Below, in pieces: positions 38,807 to 49,591 of a DNA stretch of 64,000 bases. The stretch's first letter is position 1, and every line of letters starts with the position of its first letter. Below the pieces are notes generated by a model, which worked only from the letters and a program-made list of their open reading frames with translations, had not been told where the DNA came from and did no database searches. The DNA lies in contig NC_089319.1 of assembly GCF_036669915.1 (NCBI RefSeq), forward strand, positions 9,146,080-9,210,079. The letters run 5' to 3'. The translations under genes and the position numbers were made by a program. The stretch is from Pocillopora verrucosa. Its lineage: Eukaryota > Cnidaria > Anthozoa > Scleractinia > Pocilloporidae.

Positions 38807-39894
38807 TTTGAAAATGTTAGCCTATTGATCTAAGGTAGAATTTGATTGGTTTAGCTGTTCGATAATTTACTGAATTCTCCATCCACCAATCACAACTCGT
38901 TTCCTATTTCTCTGTTGGAAAAGTAGTATTGGCGTTCGGACTGAAGGAAACATGGTCTGTTGGAGTGAAATTTGAAAGTCTGAATCAAAGTTTCTGCAGC
39001 AGCAATATTTGCTTTGCTCGCTGATCTTGTTGAATGTTGTAGGACTGACTTTTCATTTTTCTAGGAAGAATGGAGTAAATTAAAGCTCTTTTGATATCAT
39101 AGTTCACTTGAGCTACAATGCAGGCCAAAAGTCACGGGACACTTACCATGATATTGCTAAAACCTAATATTCTCCCCTCCCCCCAAACAACGTTGAATTT
39201 TGTGCGCTTTGTTAACTTTACTTAGATATGGCGATTGTTCAGTTTTACCAAAATTATAAGAGGGGGGAGGGGAGGTTTTGTTTCAAAAACTGCGCATTAA
39301 AGGGTTTAATCCATCAGAAAAGGAGAGGAAGCTTACCGTGGGTAATTATCCAGAGCATAAAACTAATTTTCGCTATATCTTTTACTGATCCCTCTTTGTT
39401 CCTTTTCTGCTCACAGTTTCGCTCATTCAGTTCCTGCAATGTGCAATCTGCTTCTTCCACATTCGATTGCACTTTACTTTCAATGAAGAATAAAACGCCC
39501 GTGGGCTCGAAAAGTGCGGGCTTGGTCGCTTGTGTCGCAGCCACGCCAATGAGACCTTGCTCGCAGCCTGAAAAATTGCATTTTGCTGCTCCAAGTACAC
39601 AATCAAAAGTAATGTGTGCCGGTTAGCAAGTCTAAGCCACCCTTTTGGTTGGAGGAAGCGAAAGAAAAAGAAAACTTTTTCTTTTCTCTCTGTTCTGAGA
39701 GCTCGGAACGGGATCACGTTAGCGCCAGTGAGTTATTGGTGAGTGGACAAATTGATTATTAAAAGCTCACGATCCTCAATTGCGATACTGCGCTATCTCG
39801 AGAATTTACTTTTACGATAAAAAAGACTTCCCTCACCCATCCGTTTTGATTGGCTGATGAATATTTAACTTGAAATTTATTGCATTAGATGTAT
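38807..39894. other. ASB3 upstream region and 3' flank of kelch gene A
   Basis: About 1.1 kb. CCAAT motifs near 38886 and ATTGG at 38853 could belong to the ASB3 promoter. The open frame at 39228-39626 has no domain. AAAGAAAAAGAAAAC with TTTTTCTTTT at about 39660-39687 could form a short hairpin. Confidence 0.45.
39876..39881 (-). terminator. Candidate poly(A) signal of kelch gene A
   Basis: AATAAA on the minus strand 14 bases beyond the TAA stop of kelch gene A. A very short 3' UTR is implied if it is used. Confidence 0.4.
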
Positions 39895-41742
39895 TTACAT
39901 GATAGAGCATTTTCGTTTTTTTCTTTTGTTACACAATATGTTCTGTGATGGACTAAGAAAACCTTGGAATACTGTCATTGAGCCACCCAAGTGAACGTCC
40001 ATCTCTCCGGTAACTTTCAGCTCCGTTTTCAGTTGCCATACATTGCTTTCAGCGTTGTAACACGCGACTGATAATTTTGTAAAAGTATTCCGGCTCACAA
40101 CGTCTTCTTCCAGAACATACAACTCATCATCGATGGCCAACAGGCCTTGAAATGAGGTCCATCTGTTGAAGCTTTTAATCAGCTGCCATTCGTTGGTTTC
40201 TTCACTGTACATTTCACACGTGAGTTGAATTACGTTAGGCATATCACTCTGGGTTCCGGCGATGAATATTTTTCTGTTTACCGCTGCACCACAAGCCCTC
40301 TCTCTCGCTACTTGGATGTCCGCCAGTTTGTTCCACTGTTTTCTGCGAAGATCATACCTATCAACATCATTCACGAGCTTGCTTTGATACATTCCAGACC
40401 ACACCTTACCACTAACGAAATAGATAAAACTATCGTGGACCACAATACTAAAACGGCTTCTCCAATCCAAATAATCAGTCGATAATATGTCTTCCCATGA
40501 GTCGGAATCTGGTTTATATTTCGCAAGAACGATGCGGTCTTTTTTGTAAAGGAACGGTCTGTACAAGTTACAAACGAAGGAATCTATTACCTTCTCTTTT
40601 GAGAACAAAGCGTACATTTCATCCTCATAAACAAAAAGTTCAAGTAAATCTCTGTTTTCTACAGAAGGCATCGAGTTCCAAGCCTTTGAGTGTAGATTAT
40701 ACCATGTGACATCAAGTCTCCAGGATTCATGATGATACGGGACTAGCTCGACTCTTTTTTTAATATACAAGTTATCACGAAGGAAGAAAACACGTTTCCA
40801 GTTGATTAAGTATACTGGAATTTCATCAAACTTGCACCACCGATCCTCACGAGGAAAATAACCGACAATCGTGAAATAATCTCCGTTCCTAGAGTAGGTG
40901 ATCATAACAGGGGTCTCAAGAGACTTTCTGGGCTTGTGACGAAGAGTATCGAAACTTTTATAGTCAATTAACTCGACAGCCTTTTCCACGAGCTCGATAC
41001 AGTCTTCATTGTCTCTTACCAAATCATTTGTCACGACATCACTGAATAGAAAGTCACGCGATATGTAAACCAGTCGAACGTAACGAAATAACTCGGGAAA
41101 ATGATGTTTTCGTTTGTTTTTGTCGTGATTAATCCAGGCTAGAATGGTATTTAACACATCTTCCTCGGCGCTAACATGTAGCTCATCGCTTGAAATCAAC
41201 ATTGCAAGTTCCTCTCTCGACATTTTCAAAACATCTTCACACTTCGTAGAGAGCAATACATTGAAATTTGCAAGGATTGACTTTTTGGTCTTGCATAAAA
41301 GTTCCTCACAGTGATATTCGCAAGCAAAACGGAGGATTGAAATACAATTTGAAGTATTCAATTTCTGTACCAGAATCTGCGTAGCTAGGGTCTTCAGCTT
41401 TTGAATAAACAAATAATCTGCCATCACAACCAAGTCTCTGGCATCATCTTCATCCAGTATCTGTACATTACCGGTGTAAATAAACTCCAATGTGTTTCTC
41501 ATAACAGATTCGGTAAACATCTCTAAGCGAACCACTCCTTCTTTGGACTCCTTCATGTCGCTGTTCAGCAGCTTTTCAAAGAAAGGACTCGCCTCCGAAA
41601 GAGCTTTTCTGTGAGCTTTGAACTCGCCATCTTTGACCACCAAAGTAACATCGCACGGCTGATAGAGGCCATCTTTTGAGATTTCTTCTTCTGCTGGATT
41701 AACTTCGTCAGATGTCAGAACAGTGTGAGGAATCGATGCCAT
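39895..41742 (-). CDS. BTB-BACK-kelch protein A with C-terminal CaaX box
   Basis: Intronless, 615 residues. BTB domain at about 20-125 (QPCDVTLVVKDGEFKAHRKA), BACK at about 130-240 (ELAMLISSDELHVSAEEDVL) and diverged kelch repeats at about 290-590, with units such as NDVDRYDLRRKQWNKLADIQ and YSEETNEWQLI. Proteins of this layout (KLHL family) usually act as substrate adaptors of Cullin-3 ubiquitin ligases. The ending is the notable part: residues 605-615 read NKRKKRKCSIM, a polybasic run plus CaaX, strikingly like K-Ras4B. Met at the CaaX end favours farnesylation, so the adaptor is predicted to be membrane-tethered; I know of no standard KLHL with this. The start MASIPHT matches the other loci here. 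It is the outlying member of the array, and its upstream DNA is similar to that of B and psi-B'. It does not belong to a named vertebrate KLHL class that I can recognise. Confidence 0.93.
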   Translation of the reverse strand: MASIPHTVLTSDEVNPAEEEISKDGLYQPCDVTLVVKDGEFKAHRKALSEASPFFEKLLNSDMKESKEGVVRLEMFTESVMRNTLEFIYTGNVQILDEDDARDLVVMADYLFIQKLKTLATQILVQKLNTSNCISILRFACEYHCEELLCKTKKSILANFNVLLSTKCEDVLKMSREELAMLISSDELHVSAEEDVLNTILAWINHDKNKRKHHFPELFRYVRLVYISRDFLFSDVVTNDLVRDNEDCIELVEKAVELIDYKSFDTLRHKPRKSLETPVMITYSRNGDYFTIVGYFPREDRWCKFDEIPVYLINWKRVFFLRDNLYIKKRVELVPYHHESWRLDVTWYNLHSKAWNSMPSVENRDLLELFVYEDEMYALFSKEKVIDSFVCNLYRPFLYKKDRIVLAKYKPDSDSWEDILSTDYLDWRSRFSIVVHDSFIYFVSGKVWSGMYQSKLVNDVDRYDLRRKQWNKLADIQVARERACGAAVNRKIFIAGTQSDMPNVIQLTCEMYSEETNEWQLIKSFNRWTSFQGLLAIDDELYVLEEDVVSRNTFTKLSVACYNAESNVWQLKTELKVTGEMDVHLGGSMTVFQGFLSPSQNILCNKRKKRKCSIM

Positions 41743-41789
41743 TTTTTGTTTGGAATTGATAATTAATTTTTTGTCGTTCTCTGACTTAA

Positions 41790-41799
41790 TGCTGACTCA
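41790..41799 (-). promoter_or_regulatory. AP-1/MARE-like motif upstream of kelch A
   Basis: TGAGTCAGCA on the minus strand, 48 bases upstream of the ATG. It contains the AP-1 core TGAGTCA and fits the small-Maf/Nrf half-site TGAnnnnGC. The identical ten bases sit at nearly the same distance upstream of kelch B and psi-B'. This may simply be shared ancestry. Confidence 0.4.
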
Positions 41800-44258
41800 T
41801 AATTGCACTTAGTTTGAATTTTACTCTCAGTTATATTAGCTCGACTCTTCATCCAATTAGAGACAAACGAATGAGTCGCACTGATCCTGATAATGAGATG
41901 TACAGGCGCATTGGACACTTTGACCACACTCAGTCGCCTCCTTCTCTCCTTCCCTTGATTTTATCGTTTTAACCTCGATTGGCTTCAGTCTTTTTATTTT
42001 CCGGCTGCTTTGAGCGTTGTGATAAATTCTTTCTCGACCGTTTGAAAAGTGAAAATTTCTTTGGATCGTTATCGGATTTCCTATAGTCCTCAAAAACGAA
42101 AAGTCAAAAATGGTCCAAATGATAGTGCCAGCATAAGCTTCGTGTTGTAATTAATTTTTTTCTCTCGACCACCACAATACCGTTCACAGCGTTACAATAG
42201 AAATTTGAATTCATTTCATGTAGTGCAGTCATGACTCAGCAATGAGCCTCCTGCCCCGAAGCAATGCGTCATGAACATTCAAATATAAACATCAATCGAA
42301 GTTAAATTTGCATTCATCTCTCATGCCGCTTACACTTCCTAACTTAGGATACAACAAGAATGAAATAAAAAAATTGACTCTGAGCTAAGGTTCGCAAAAG
42401 GTAAATCGCATTAAAATTATAGTTTTGAGAGGATGAATATTACTTTCCGTCTGGCTTTAGAGAGCGTAGTATGCATCCCGCGATTTTCGTTGGAATTGAA
42501 TCTTTAAATAATTCTTAACTGGTATAAAAATATCGCTTGTACCATGGTGTGTAAACCGTCAATCAAGTCAATGTTTCATTTAAAATTTTCTTAGCCATAT
42601 TAACCTCACCAGCTCAAGTTTTCTTTTGACCCTGACGTATGCATATCACCATGAAAAGTTTAAGATCAGACAATTCTTTTTTAACCCGTTCAAGAAAAGA
42701 TTATTCAATTGCGACAAAGTCAGCAACCGTTCATCTACCGTTGATACAATTTGTCTCGACATCATACAACCACTTTTGCCTACTCTAACGACTCTAAAGA
42801 AACTCGGTAAGACTAACGAAAACATTTATCTTCAACGCGAAGAAAAAGTATTGAGAAACGTAAGTTAATAAAGTAAACCACGACATGAACTTCGACAATC
42901 TTTTCCTAATGTTTCTTCACGTGATAATTCGCTCGCGGTTTCCTGATTCACTGAAACTTGTTAAGGAGTGTGATTTGTATGATAGAAACACATCATCTCA
43001 ATTTTGTGTTGGAGACAAATTTCTCTTGTCGGTGCTGATTCTTACTTGAATTAAAAATTTCTTTATTTCATGATTTATTGCTGACGCATGACTGCCGAAA
43101 AAAGGATTCCTTTTCGTCCATTCAGAGATTGATTTGAAAAGGAAAACTTCCGTTTTGGGGTGATGTACATTGAAATAACTCAACAGATTAGTGTGAGGCA
43201 AGCAACTGATAGCCACTTAACAGCAGAATAAAGTCACTAGTTGCCATTTTCAACACAGAGCCTCTCCGGGTCCACTATAAGACTAGGATGATCTTTCTCA
43301 AAGCAAAGTCTTCGATGATTTGAATAATTGCTAATTTATCTTTCCCTTGCATCGTCATTAGCTACCAAACTAAGTAAAAAAATTGACAGAGAAATCAGGC
43401 GACCATGGTCTCTTGGAGAAAAGCAGTTCTGAGCTGATAGAAAAACATACATCACTAGTTTATAATAAACGCTACTGCCTCCTAACTGAGGAGGTCGCAA
43501 AAGCCAATCCATGCAGTACTGAGAGATTTTACATCACAGAGCCAAACAAGCTATGGCATCATTGGGCTGGTCTTTTTTTTCCGTTGCCTTTACGGTTCAG
43601 TTAAAAAGTGAAAAAAAATAAATGATTGTTTGGAGTTTAGATTGGCCTTATGTCAGAAAACTTCTCTTCTGGTTAATTTCTCTTTGTGTCTTGAAGTGTA
43701 TGACTCAAATCAAATTGTCCATTAAATCTTTGATGGACAGTTAAGCATTCCATACACACAACATTGCGGCTGCCAGAGTAAGATGTCATTGAAATATTGG
43801 CTTTTAATCACTACAACAAGAGCGCTCTTGATCCGTAATATGACTTCGCATTAAAAGCAATTGCAAAAGGCAACAACGCTTTGAAGTAAATTCAAATCAT
43901 CCGATGACGACGTCTCTCTTTAAACAACAAAGAAAAAATTACATCCTGTGTTAACCCTTCTTAGGGTATTCTTCATCGAGCTGTGATTGAAAACATTTTT
44001 TTAAAATATCCCGAATCTCGGAGTAGAATAAAGTCTTCAGAGTTCAAAATAACAAGCTGAACAAACAGTTATTGTTACTGATGAGTGATTTTTTTAATCG
44101 CGCGTGGTTTGTGGCTCGATGCAGTCGGATAATAACAAATAAATATTCCTATCATGTATGCAATTTTGACAAAAACTAAAAAAGTTCTTGCAAGAAATGA
44201 AGCAGGCGCCGGAAAAAAGTGAAAGGAGGAGACGTATTCTGTGTAAGAAGTATTGTCA

Positions 44259-44365
44259 CGATCTGATTGGTGCAAGAGACTATCTCTAATGCCTCGATCT
44301 GATTGATGCATGCAACAATACCTCGATGCTGCGATCTGATTGGTGCGAGCATGAAATGATGAGCA
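44259..44365. repeat. Three-unit tandem repeat with inverted CCAAT cores
   Basis: CGATCTGATTGGTGCAAG, CGATCTGATTGATGCATG and CGATCTGATTGGTGCGAG begin at 44259, 44295 and 44332, a period of about 36-37 bases. Two of the three units carry ATTGG, the NF-Y core on the other strand. Confidence 0.7.
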
Positions 44366-44396
44366 TAAGCCACTAACTATCATTTTATTTTTTACA

Positions 44397-44416
44397 GGGG
44401 GGGGGGGGGGGTGGGG
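44397..44416. repeat. G15 homopolymer tract plus GGGG
   Basis: Fifteen consecutive G, then T and GGGG. It could fold as a G-quadruplex and is prone to sequencing length error. It lies about 40 bases before the apparent left edge of the duplicated unit. Confidence 0.85.
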
Positions 44417-44658
44417 ACGTAAAAGGAAGAAGAACACTAAGTGGTCAAGTGGAGCTGAGTCCAAAATGTGTTTTTTGGTAATTAGTCCAGAAGAGCATGA
44501 GTGGACGACGATCGGGAATTCCCGAAGTGATCTGTTTGCTTGCAGTTTTAGACCTCTTGGAAAGTCATAGAGTCGAAGATCTAGGGGGCTAATTATTCAA
44601 CTGCGTTGCATTAGTTCCGAGAGAAGTCTGTATATTGGTAAGTCGGTCGACATTGTGT

Positions 44659-46584
44659 CTATGAACCTAAAGAATTTTCTGTCGATGTCGAAGATCGAGG
44701 CGTATCCTGAGTGGTAACAGATACAAAACTTTTCAATTTTGAATTATCGAGCCAACCTTTGAAAATTCTTATTGAACAAACGTTCAGTACAGAAGACATC
44801 CTCGTCAGGAGTTTGTTCGGGCTCCATCTGTTCCTCTCAAAGTCGTAGTGTTTTACTGTCTGGATTTTCGTGATCACACTTTCAATCAAAGCATACACCT
44901 CGCCATCGACAGTCACGAAGTTTATAATTCTATTTGGATAAGATCCTTCGTTGAAGCCTTCGATGAAGTGCCATTCATTTGTTTCTTCATCGTAAATTTC
45001 ACACTGATTCACTTGTGCTCCCCTCTTAACACCGCCAGAGATGATAACTTTCCCTTTTCCTGCAGCACCACTAGCCCGCTTTCTTGCTATTTGAAGACCT
45101 GTTAGTTTTTCCCACTGGTCTGTGTTAAGGTCGTACCTGTCCACATCATTCAGAAACTCGCACTCGCGTCCGTGCCATTTTATTCCGCCTATGAAATAAA
45201 TGAAATTGTTATGGGCCACAATGGTAAAATGCTGTCTCAGATCCAAATGATTGAAAGATGTGACTTCTTTCCACTTGTGTAATTCAGGTTTATATTGCAT
45301 AATGAAGGAAACATGTTTCTCTTCGGTTCCTTCCTTGGCACATCGTCGGCCGAAAAGACGTTTTGAGTGTCTTCTTCCATTTCGAATCCGCCAACCACGA
45401 TAATGATCCCAACCACATCGTTCCAAGAACAAAGCAAACATTTCATCTTTATTGTTGACAAATATCTTCCAAAGACATGTGTTTCCCTCCGAGACTGGTA
45501 ACGAGGTCCAAGCGTTCGAGTAGGGATCGTAGCATGACATATGCAGTCTACAGATATCTTGTGGGTATTCAACTGACCCTATTCTTGTGCTGTACAACTT
45601 ACTATTGCAGGAAAAACTTCGGCTAGCTCTCGATTCTGAAGGCCTCTCGTCACCCAAAGTATACCAGCTATTTTCACGGGGAAAAAAGCACATTAAATAT
45701 TTTTGACTGTAAGTGATCAAAACAGAGCTTTCAAAAACCTTTCTAGGCGTGTAATGGAGATTATCTGGGAGATTGTCAAAGTTCTTAGAGTCAAGTGTGC
45801 CGATAGCTTTATGACCAAGATCCAGACAACCTTTATTGCCTTTGACCAATTCATTTGTCACGACATCATTGCTCAGAAAGTCACGCGATATGTGAAGTAG
45901 TCGAACGTGACGAAACAACTCTGCGAAGTAATTCTGTCGCTTTCTTTTTGCGTGATGAATCCAGGCAAGAATGATGTTAAACACATCTTCCTCGGTGCTG
46001 ACATGCAGCTCGTCGCTGGAAATCAACATTGTAAGTTCCTTGATCGACATTCTCAGAACATTCTCACGATTATGAGTGAATATGGTAGTGAAATTTGAGA
46101 GGGTAAAAGTTTTGGTCCTAGAGACAAGTTCCTCGCAGTGATATTCATCAGCAAAACGGAAAATTGAAATAAAATTTGAAATATTACATTTTTGAAATAA
46201 AACTTGGGCCGCCAAAATCTTCAAGTTCGGTAGAAGCAAATAATCTGCCAGCATAATCAAATCTCTGGCCTCGTCTTCATCCAGTATCTGTACATTACCG
46301 GTGTATATAAACTCCAATGTGCTTCTCATAAGAGAGTCGGTGAAGATCTCCAAGCGAACTACTCCTTCTTTGCACTCCTTCGTGTCGCTGTTCAGCAGCT
46401 TTTCAAAGAATGGACTCGCCTCTGAAAGAACTTTTCTATGAGCTTTGAACTCGCCATCTCTGACTACCAAAGTAACATCGCACGGCTGATCGAGTCCATC
46501 TTCTAAGAAAAACACTTTACCAGAGATTTCTCGTGTAGGACAAACTTTGTCAGATGTTAAAAAAGTGTGAGGGATCGCTGCCAT
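44659..46584 (-). CDS. BTB-BACK-kelch protein B
   Basis: Intronless, 641 residues. BTB at about 25-130 (QPCDVTLVVRDGEFKAHRKV), BACK at about 136-250 (ELTMLISSDELHVSTEEDVF) and kelch repeats at about 290-600 (NDVDRYDLNTDQWEKLTGLQ, with a clear GG at FIYFIGGIKW and VIISGGV, and YDEETNEWHFI). Predicted Cullin-3 adaptor by family. Unlike A and C' it ends STENSLGS with no CaaX cysteine, so it would be soluble. This is the intact partner of the pseudogene at 54616-56400. Start MAAIPHT corresponds to MASIPHT of its paralogues. The TGAGTCAGCA motif lies 45 bases upstream. Confidence 0.92.
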   Translation of the reverse strand: MAAIPHTFLTSDKVCPTREISGKVFFLEDGLDQPCDVTLVVRDGEFKAHRKVLSEASPFFEKLLNSDTKECKEGVVRLEIFTDSLMRSTLEFIYTGNVQILDEDEARDLIMLADYLLLPNLKILAAQVLFQKCNISNFISIFRFADEYHCEELVSRTKTFTLSNFTTIFTHNRENVLRMSIKELTMLISSDELHVSTEEDVFNIILAWIHHAKRKRQNYFAELFRHVRLLHISRDFLSNDVVTNELVKGNKGCLDLGHKAIGTLDSKNFDNLPDNLHYTPRKVFESSVLITYSQKYLMCFFPRENSWYTLGDERPSESRASRSFSCNSKLYSTRIGSVEYPQDICRLHMSCYDPYSNAWTSLPVSEGNTCLWKIFVNNKDEMFALFLERCGWDHYRGWRIRNGRRHSKRLFGRRCAKEGTEEKHVSFIMQYKPELHKWKEVTSFNHLDLRQHFTIVAHNNFIYFIGGIKWHGRECEFLNDVDRYDLNTDQWEKLTGLQIARKRASGAAGKGKVIISGGVKRGAQVNQCEIYDEETNEWHFIEGFNEGSYPNRIINFVTVDGEVYALIESVITKIQTVKHYDFERNRWSPNKLLTRMSSVLNVCSIRIFKGWLDNSKLKSFVSVTTQDTPRSSTSTENSLGS

Positions 46585-47730
46585 CTTTTCTTTGGAACTG
46601 GTAATTAAATTTTCGTTCTGCGACTCAATGCTGACTCATAACTGCACTTAATTTGAATTTCACTGCCAGTAATATTGGTTCGAGTCTTTATCCAATAGGA
46701 GACAAATGAATTGAGTTAGACTTATTCTGATAGTAAGAGGGACAGGCGTATTGAACATTTTTACCAACCTTGGTCCCCTCCCTTTCCCGCTTTTTTCTTT
46801 CTAACCTCTGAGTGGCCTCTAAATATTTCTAAAGAAAGGTTTTGTAGTCTCCAGGTTTGAATTTTAATTTCGTCTCCATTTTAAAACATGGATTAAATTT
46901 TGACCTGCAACTGAGTTTGCAAGACTGGCAGTTGCTTCTAAACATCAGCTAAATCAACCCACTTTTTAAACACTGCATTTATGTTCTTCGACGCTTAAAA
47001 AAAACTAAAACAAGTTGACTTGTGCCACAATACATATTTCCACTCTCAAGATCAAATACTAAATTAGACTTCGTTTTTATTTCCCGGTTGCCTTGGGTAC
47101 TATGTGATTAATTCTTTCTCGGCCATTTGAAGGGTTAAAATTTTTTTGGATCGTTTTGATTTCCTCCTCAAAAACAAAAAGTCAAAATGGTCCGAAATAG
47201 TGCCAATACACATGCACTTCATGTTAATTGTATTTAGTTTTTTCTTTCGACCACTGCAATACCGTTCACTCCATTAAGGTAGAGATTTTGATATATTTTC
47301 ATGCTTTCTTGTTGACTCAAAAACCAGATCATCCAACTGTGGTAAAGTCAGTGACTTTCATTTAAAGTTGAGTCAATATGTCTTGAAACCGCGCAAGTAC
47401 CATTGCGACTCTTAAGAAACTATGTAAGTCAAAGACTACATGAAGATAATCATCTTAGAAGCGGAAAAAAGTGCAGATAAACGTCAGTTTATGAAGTAGG
47501 CCACAAGATAAACTCAGACCAACTTTCTTGAGTTTTTCTCCACAGGATCGTTCGGTATTTATGCAAAATCAAACCTTATCAAAATTTCCCCTGACAAGGA
47601 ATGTAACATTTAATTGTCTTTACACAATTATAATATGGCAATAGCAAATAAACAAAAAAAAAATCTTTTCAAAGATCAGAAAAATAATATTTGCCAATCT
47701 ATGAAAATTCTAAAGAAGGTAGGGTTTATG
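46585..47730. other. Intergenic region upstream of kelch B
   Basis: Closely similar to 56401-58072 in unit 2 but lacks about 500 bases at 47304/47305. It carries the putative promoter of B and the 3' flank of psi-C. No additional gene was seen. Confidence 0.6.
46629..46638 (-). promoter_or_regulatory. AP-1/MARE-like motif upstream of kelch B
   Basis: The same TGAGTCAGCA as at 41790-41799, 45 bases before the ATG. Confidence 0.4.
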
Positions 47731-49591
47731 TCACACGATTGAGCACTTTCGCTTGTCTCTTCTGTGATGAGTTTGTCTGGTCTGTGATGTATCCTGCGTT
47801 GAAAACGGTGTAAATGGTGAGGAACTTAGAGACCCCTGAAACACTTTCATTGTGTCGCAAATTTTAAACTGTCGCTGGCTCTTTCATCCCATGGAATTGA
47901 AATTTCAGTTTTCAGCTTCCATTCATCGCTTTCTGGGTCGTAACATTGAACTCTTAACAGTCCCGTCACGCTTGGTCGATAATAGCCCACAACATATACC
48001 TCGCCATCTACGGCAATCAAACCTAAAAATGCCTTTAGCTCCACGCTAAAGCTTCTAATAAACTGCCATTCATTTGTTGTTTCATTGTGCACTTCACACA
48101 GGAGTTCATCTTGGCCTGGTTTCATTTCATTTTTAGTCCATCCAGCAATATATATTTTTCCGTTCGCCGCTGCTCCCCAAAGCTGTTTCTGTCTCGCCGC
48201 CTGAATGTCTGCTGGTTGATCCCATTTTTTTTTGCAAAGATCGTACCTATAAACATCGCGTTGGGGCCCTCCTCCCCATGTTTCTATACCACCAATGAAG
48301 TAAACGAAGTTTTCGCTGGGCATAACGCAATAATATCTTCTACAAGCCAGACCCTCAGTGAATAATACATCCTCCCATAAATTGGAATCTACTTTGTACT
48401 TTAAGATGACTATGCTACATCTAGCCGGCCAGAGGATGTCGGTGACAGGCGGCCCTTATGACGTAAGAACAAAGCATACATTTCATCATTGTAAACGAAG
48501 AGTTTCTTTAAAACTAGGCCGTCATTTAATGGTGGTAAAAACTTCCATCTGCAAGAGTGTGGATTATAACAAGAGATGCGAAGTTTCCGAGAATAACTTG
48601 CATTTGATGGTTTTCGCCTTGTACCGTACATTTTATTGCGACAAAAGAAAATACCATCGTCACTTTGCAAATATATTGGCTCTTTTTTATACCAACGGTC
48701 CTCGCGTGGAAAATAAAAAAGGTATTTTCCTTCCGTTTTGTAGGCGACAATTGCAGAGGAATCTAGACACTTTCTCGGTTTGCGATCAAGAGTATCAAGT
48801 GTCAAACTCATCACTGAGTCGATTAATTCAATAGCTCCTTTCGCAAGTTCCAGACAGTCTTCATCGTTTTTAACCAACTCATTTGTCACGACATCACTAC
48901 AAAGAAAGTCACGTGATACGTAAACTAATCGAACTCGACGAAATAGCTCGGGAAAATGACTTCTTCGATTGTTTTTGTCGTGATTAATCCAGACTAGAAT
49001 GATACTGAACACATCTTCCTCGGCGTTAACATGTAGCTCATCGCTTGAAATAAAAATTGCAAGTTCCTCTTTGGACATTTGCAAAACATCTTCACGCTTC
49101 GCAGAGAATAATGCTCTGAAATTTGCAAGGATAATTTGATAGGATGGTCTTGCATAAAAGTTCCTCGCAGTGATATTCATCAGCCAAATGGAAAATTGAA
49201 ATACAATTTGAAATATTCAATTCTTTCAATAAGGTTTGCGTTGCCAGGGTCTTCAGGTTCTGGAGCAACAAGTAATCTGCTATCACAACCACGTCTCTGG
49301 CATCATCTTCATCCAGTATCTGTACATTACCGGTGTAAATAAATTCCAATGTGCTTCTCATAAGAGAGTCGGTGAAGATCTCCAAGCGAACTACTCCTTC
49401 TTTGCACTCCTTCATGTTGCTGTTCAGCAGCTTTTCAAAGAATGGACTCGCCTCTGAAAGAACTTTTCCATGAGCTTATCTCTGACCACTAAAGTAACAT
49501 CATAGGGCTGATCGGGTTCTTCTTTCGTGAACCACATTTTACTTGGGATTTCTCGCTGAGATATGCAAGAAGTCGGTGAAATTGATGCCAT
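47731..49591 (-). pseudogene. Broken BTB-BACK-kelch gene psi-C (paralogue of C')
   Basis: Aligns along its length with the intact gene at 58073-59974 but has several lesions. From the 5' end: a 10-base deletion in the BTB region between 49477 and 49478; a net 4-base insertion near 49135-49145, after the BACK start; a 1-base deletion near 48452 in the kelch region; an 18-base in-frame loss near 48420; and a 1-base loss near 47875. No frame spans more than about 256 codons. The very 3' end still encodes RRDKRKCSIV and a stop in its own frame, so the CaaX tail predates the breakage. ATG position 49591 is still present. Probably non-functional. Confidence 0.9.

Larger units (their letters stand above)
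41743..44658. other. Intergenic region between kelch genes A and B
   Basis: The first 600 bases (promoter side of A) resemble the DNA upstream of B and psi-B', including CATGACTCAGCAATGA near 42230 and AAACATCAATCGAAGTTAA near 42287. The rest holds short frames only, a three-unit repeat at 44259 and a G run at 44397. Confidence 0.5.
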
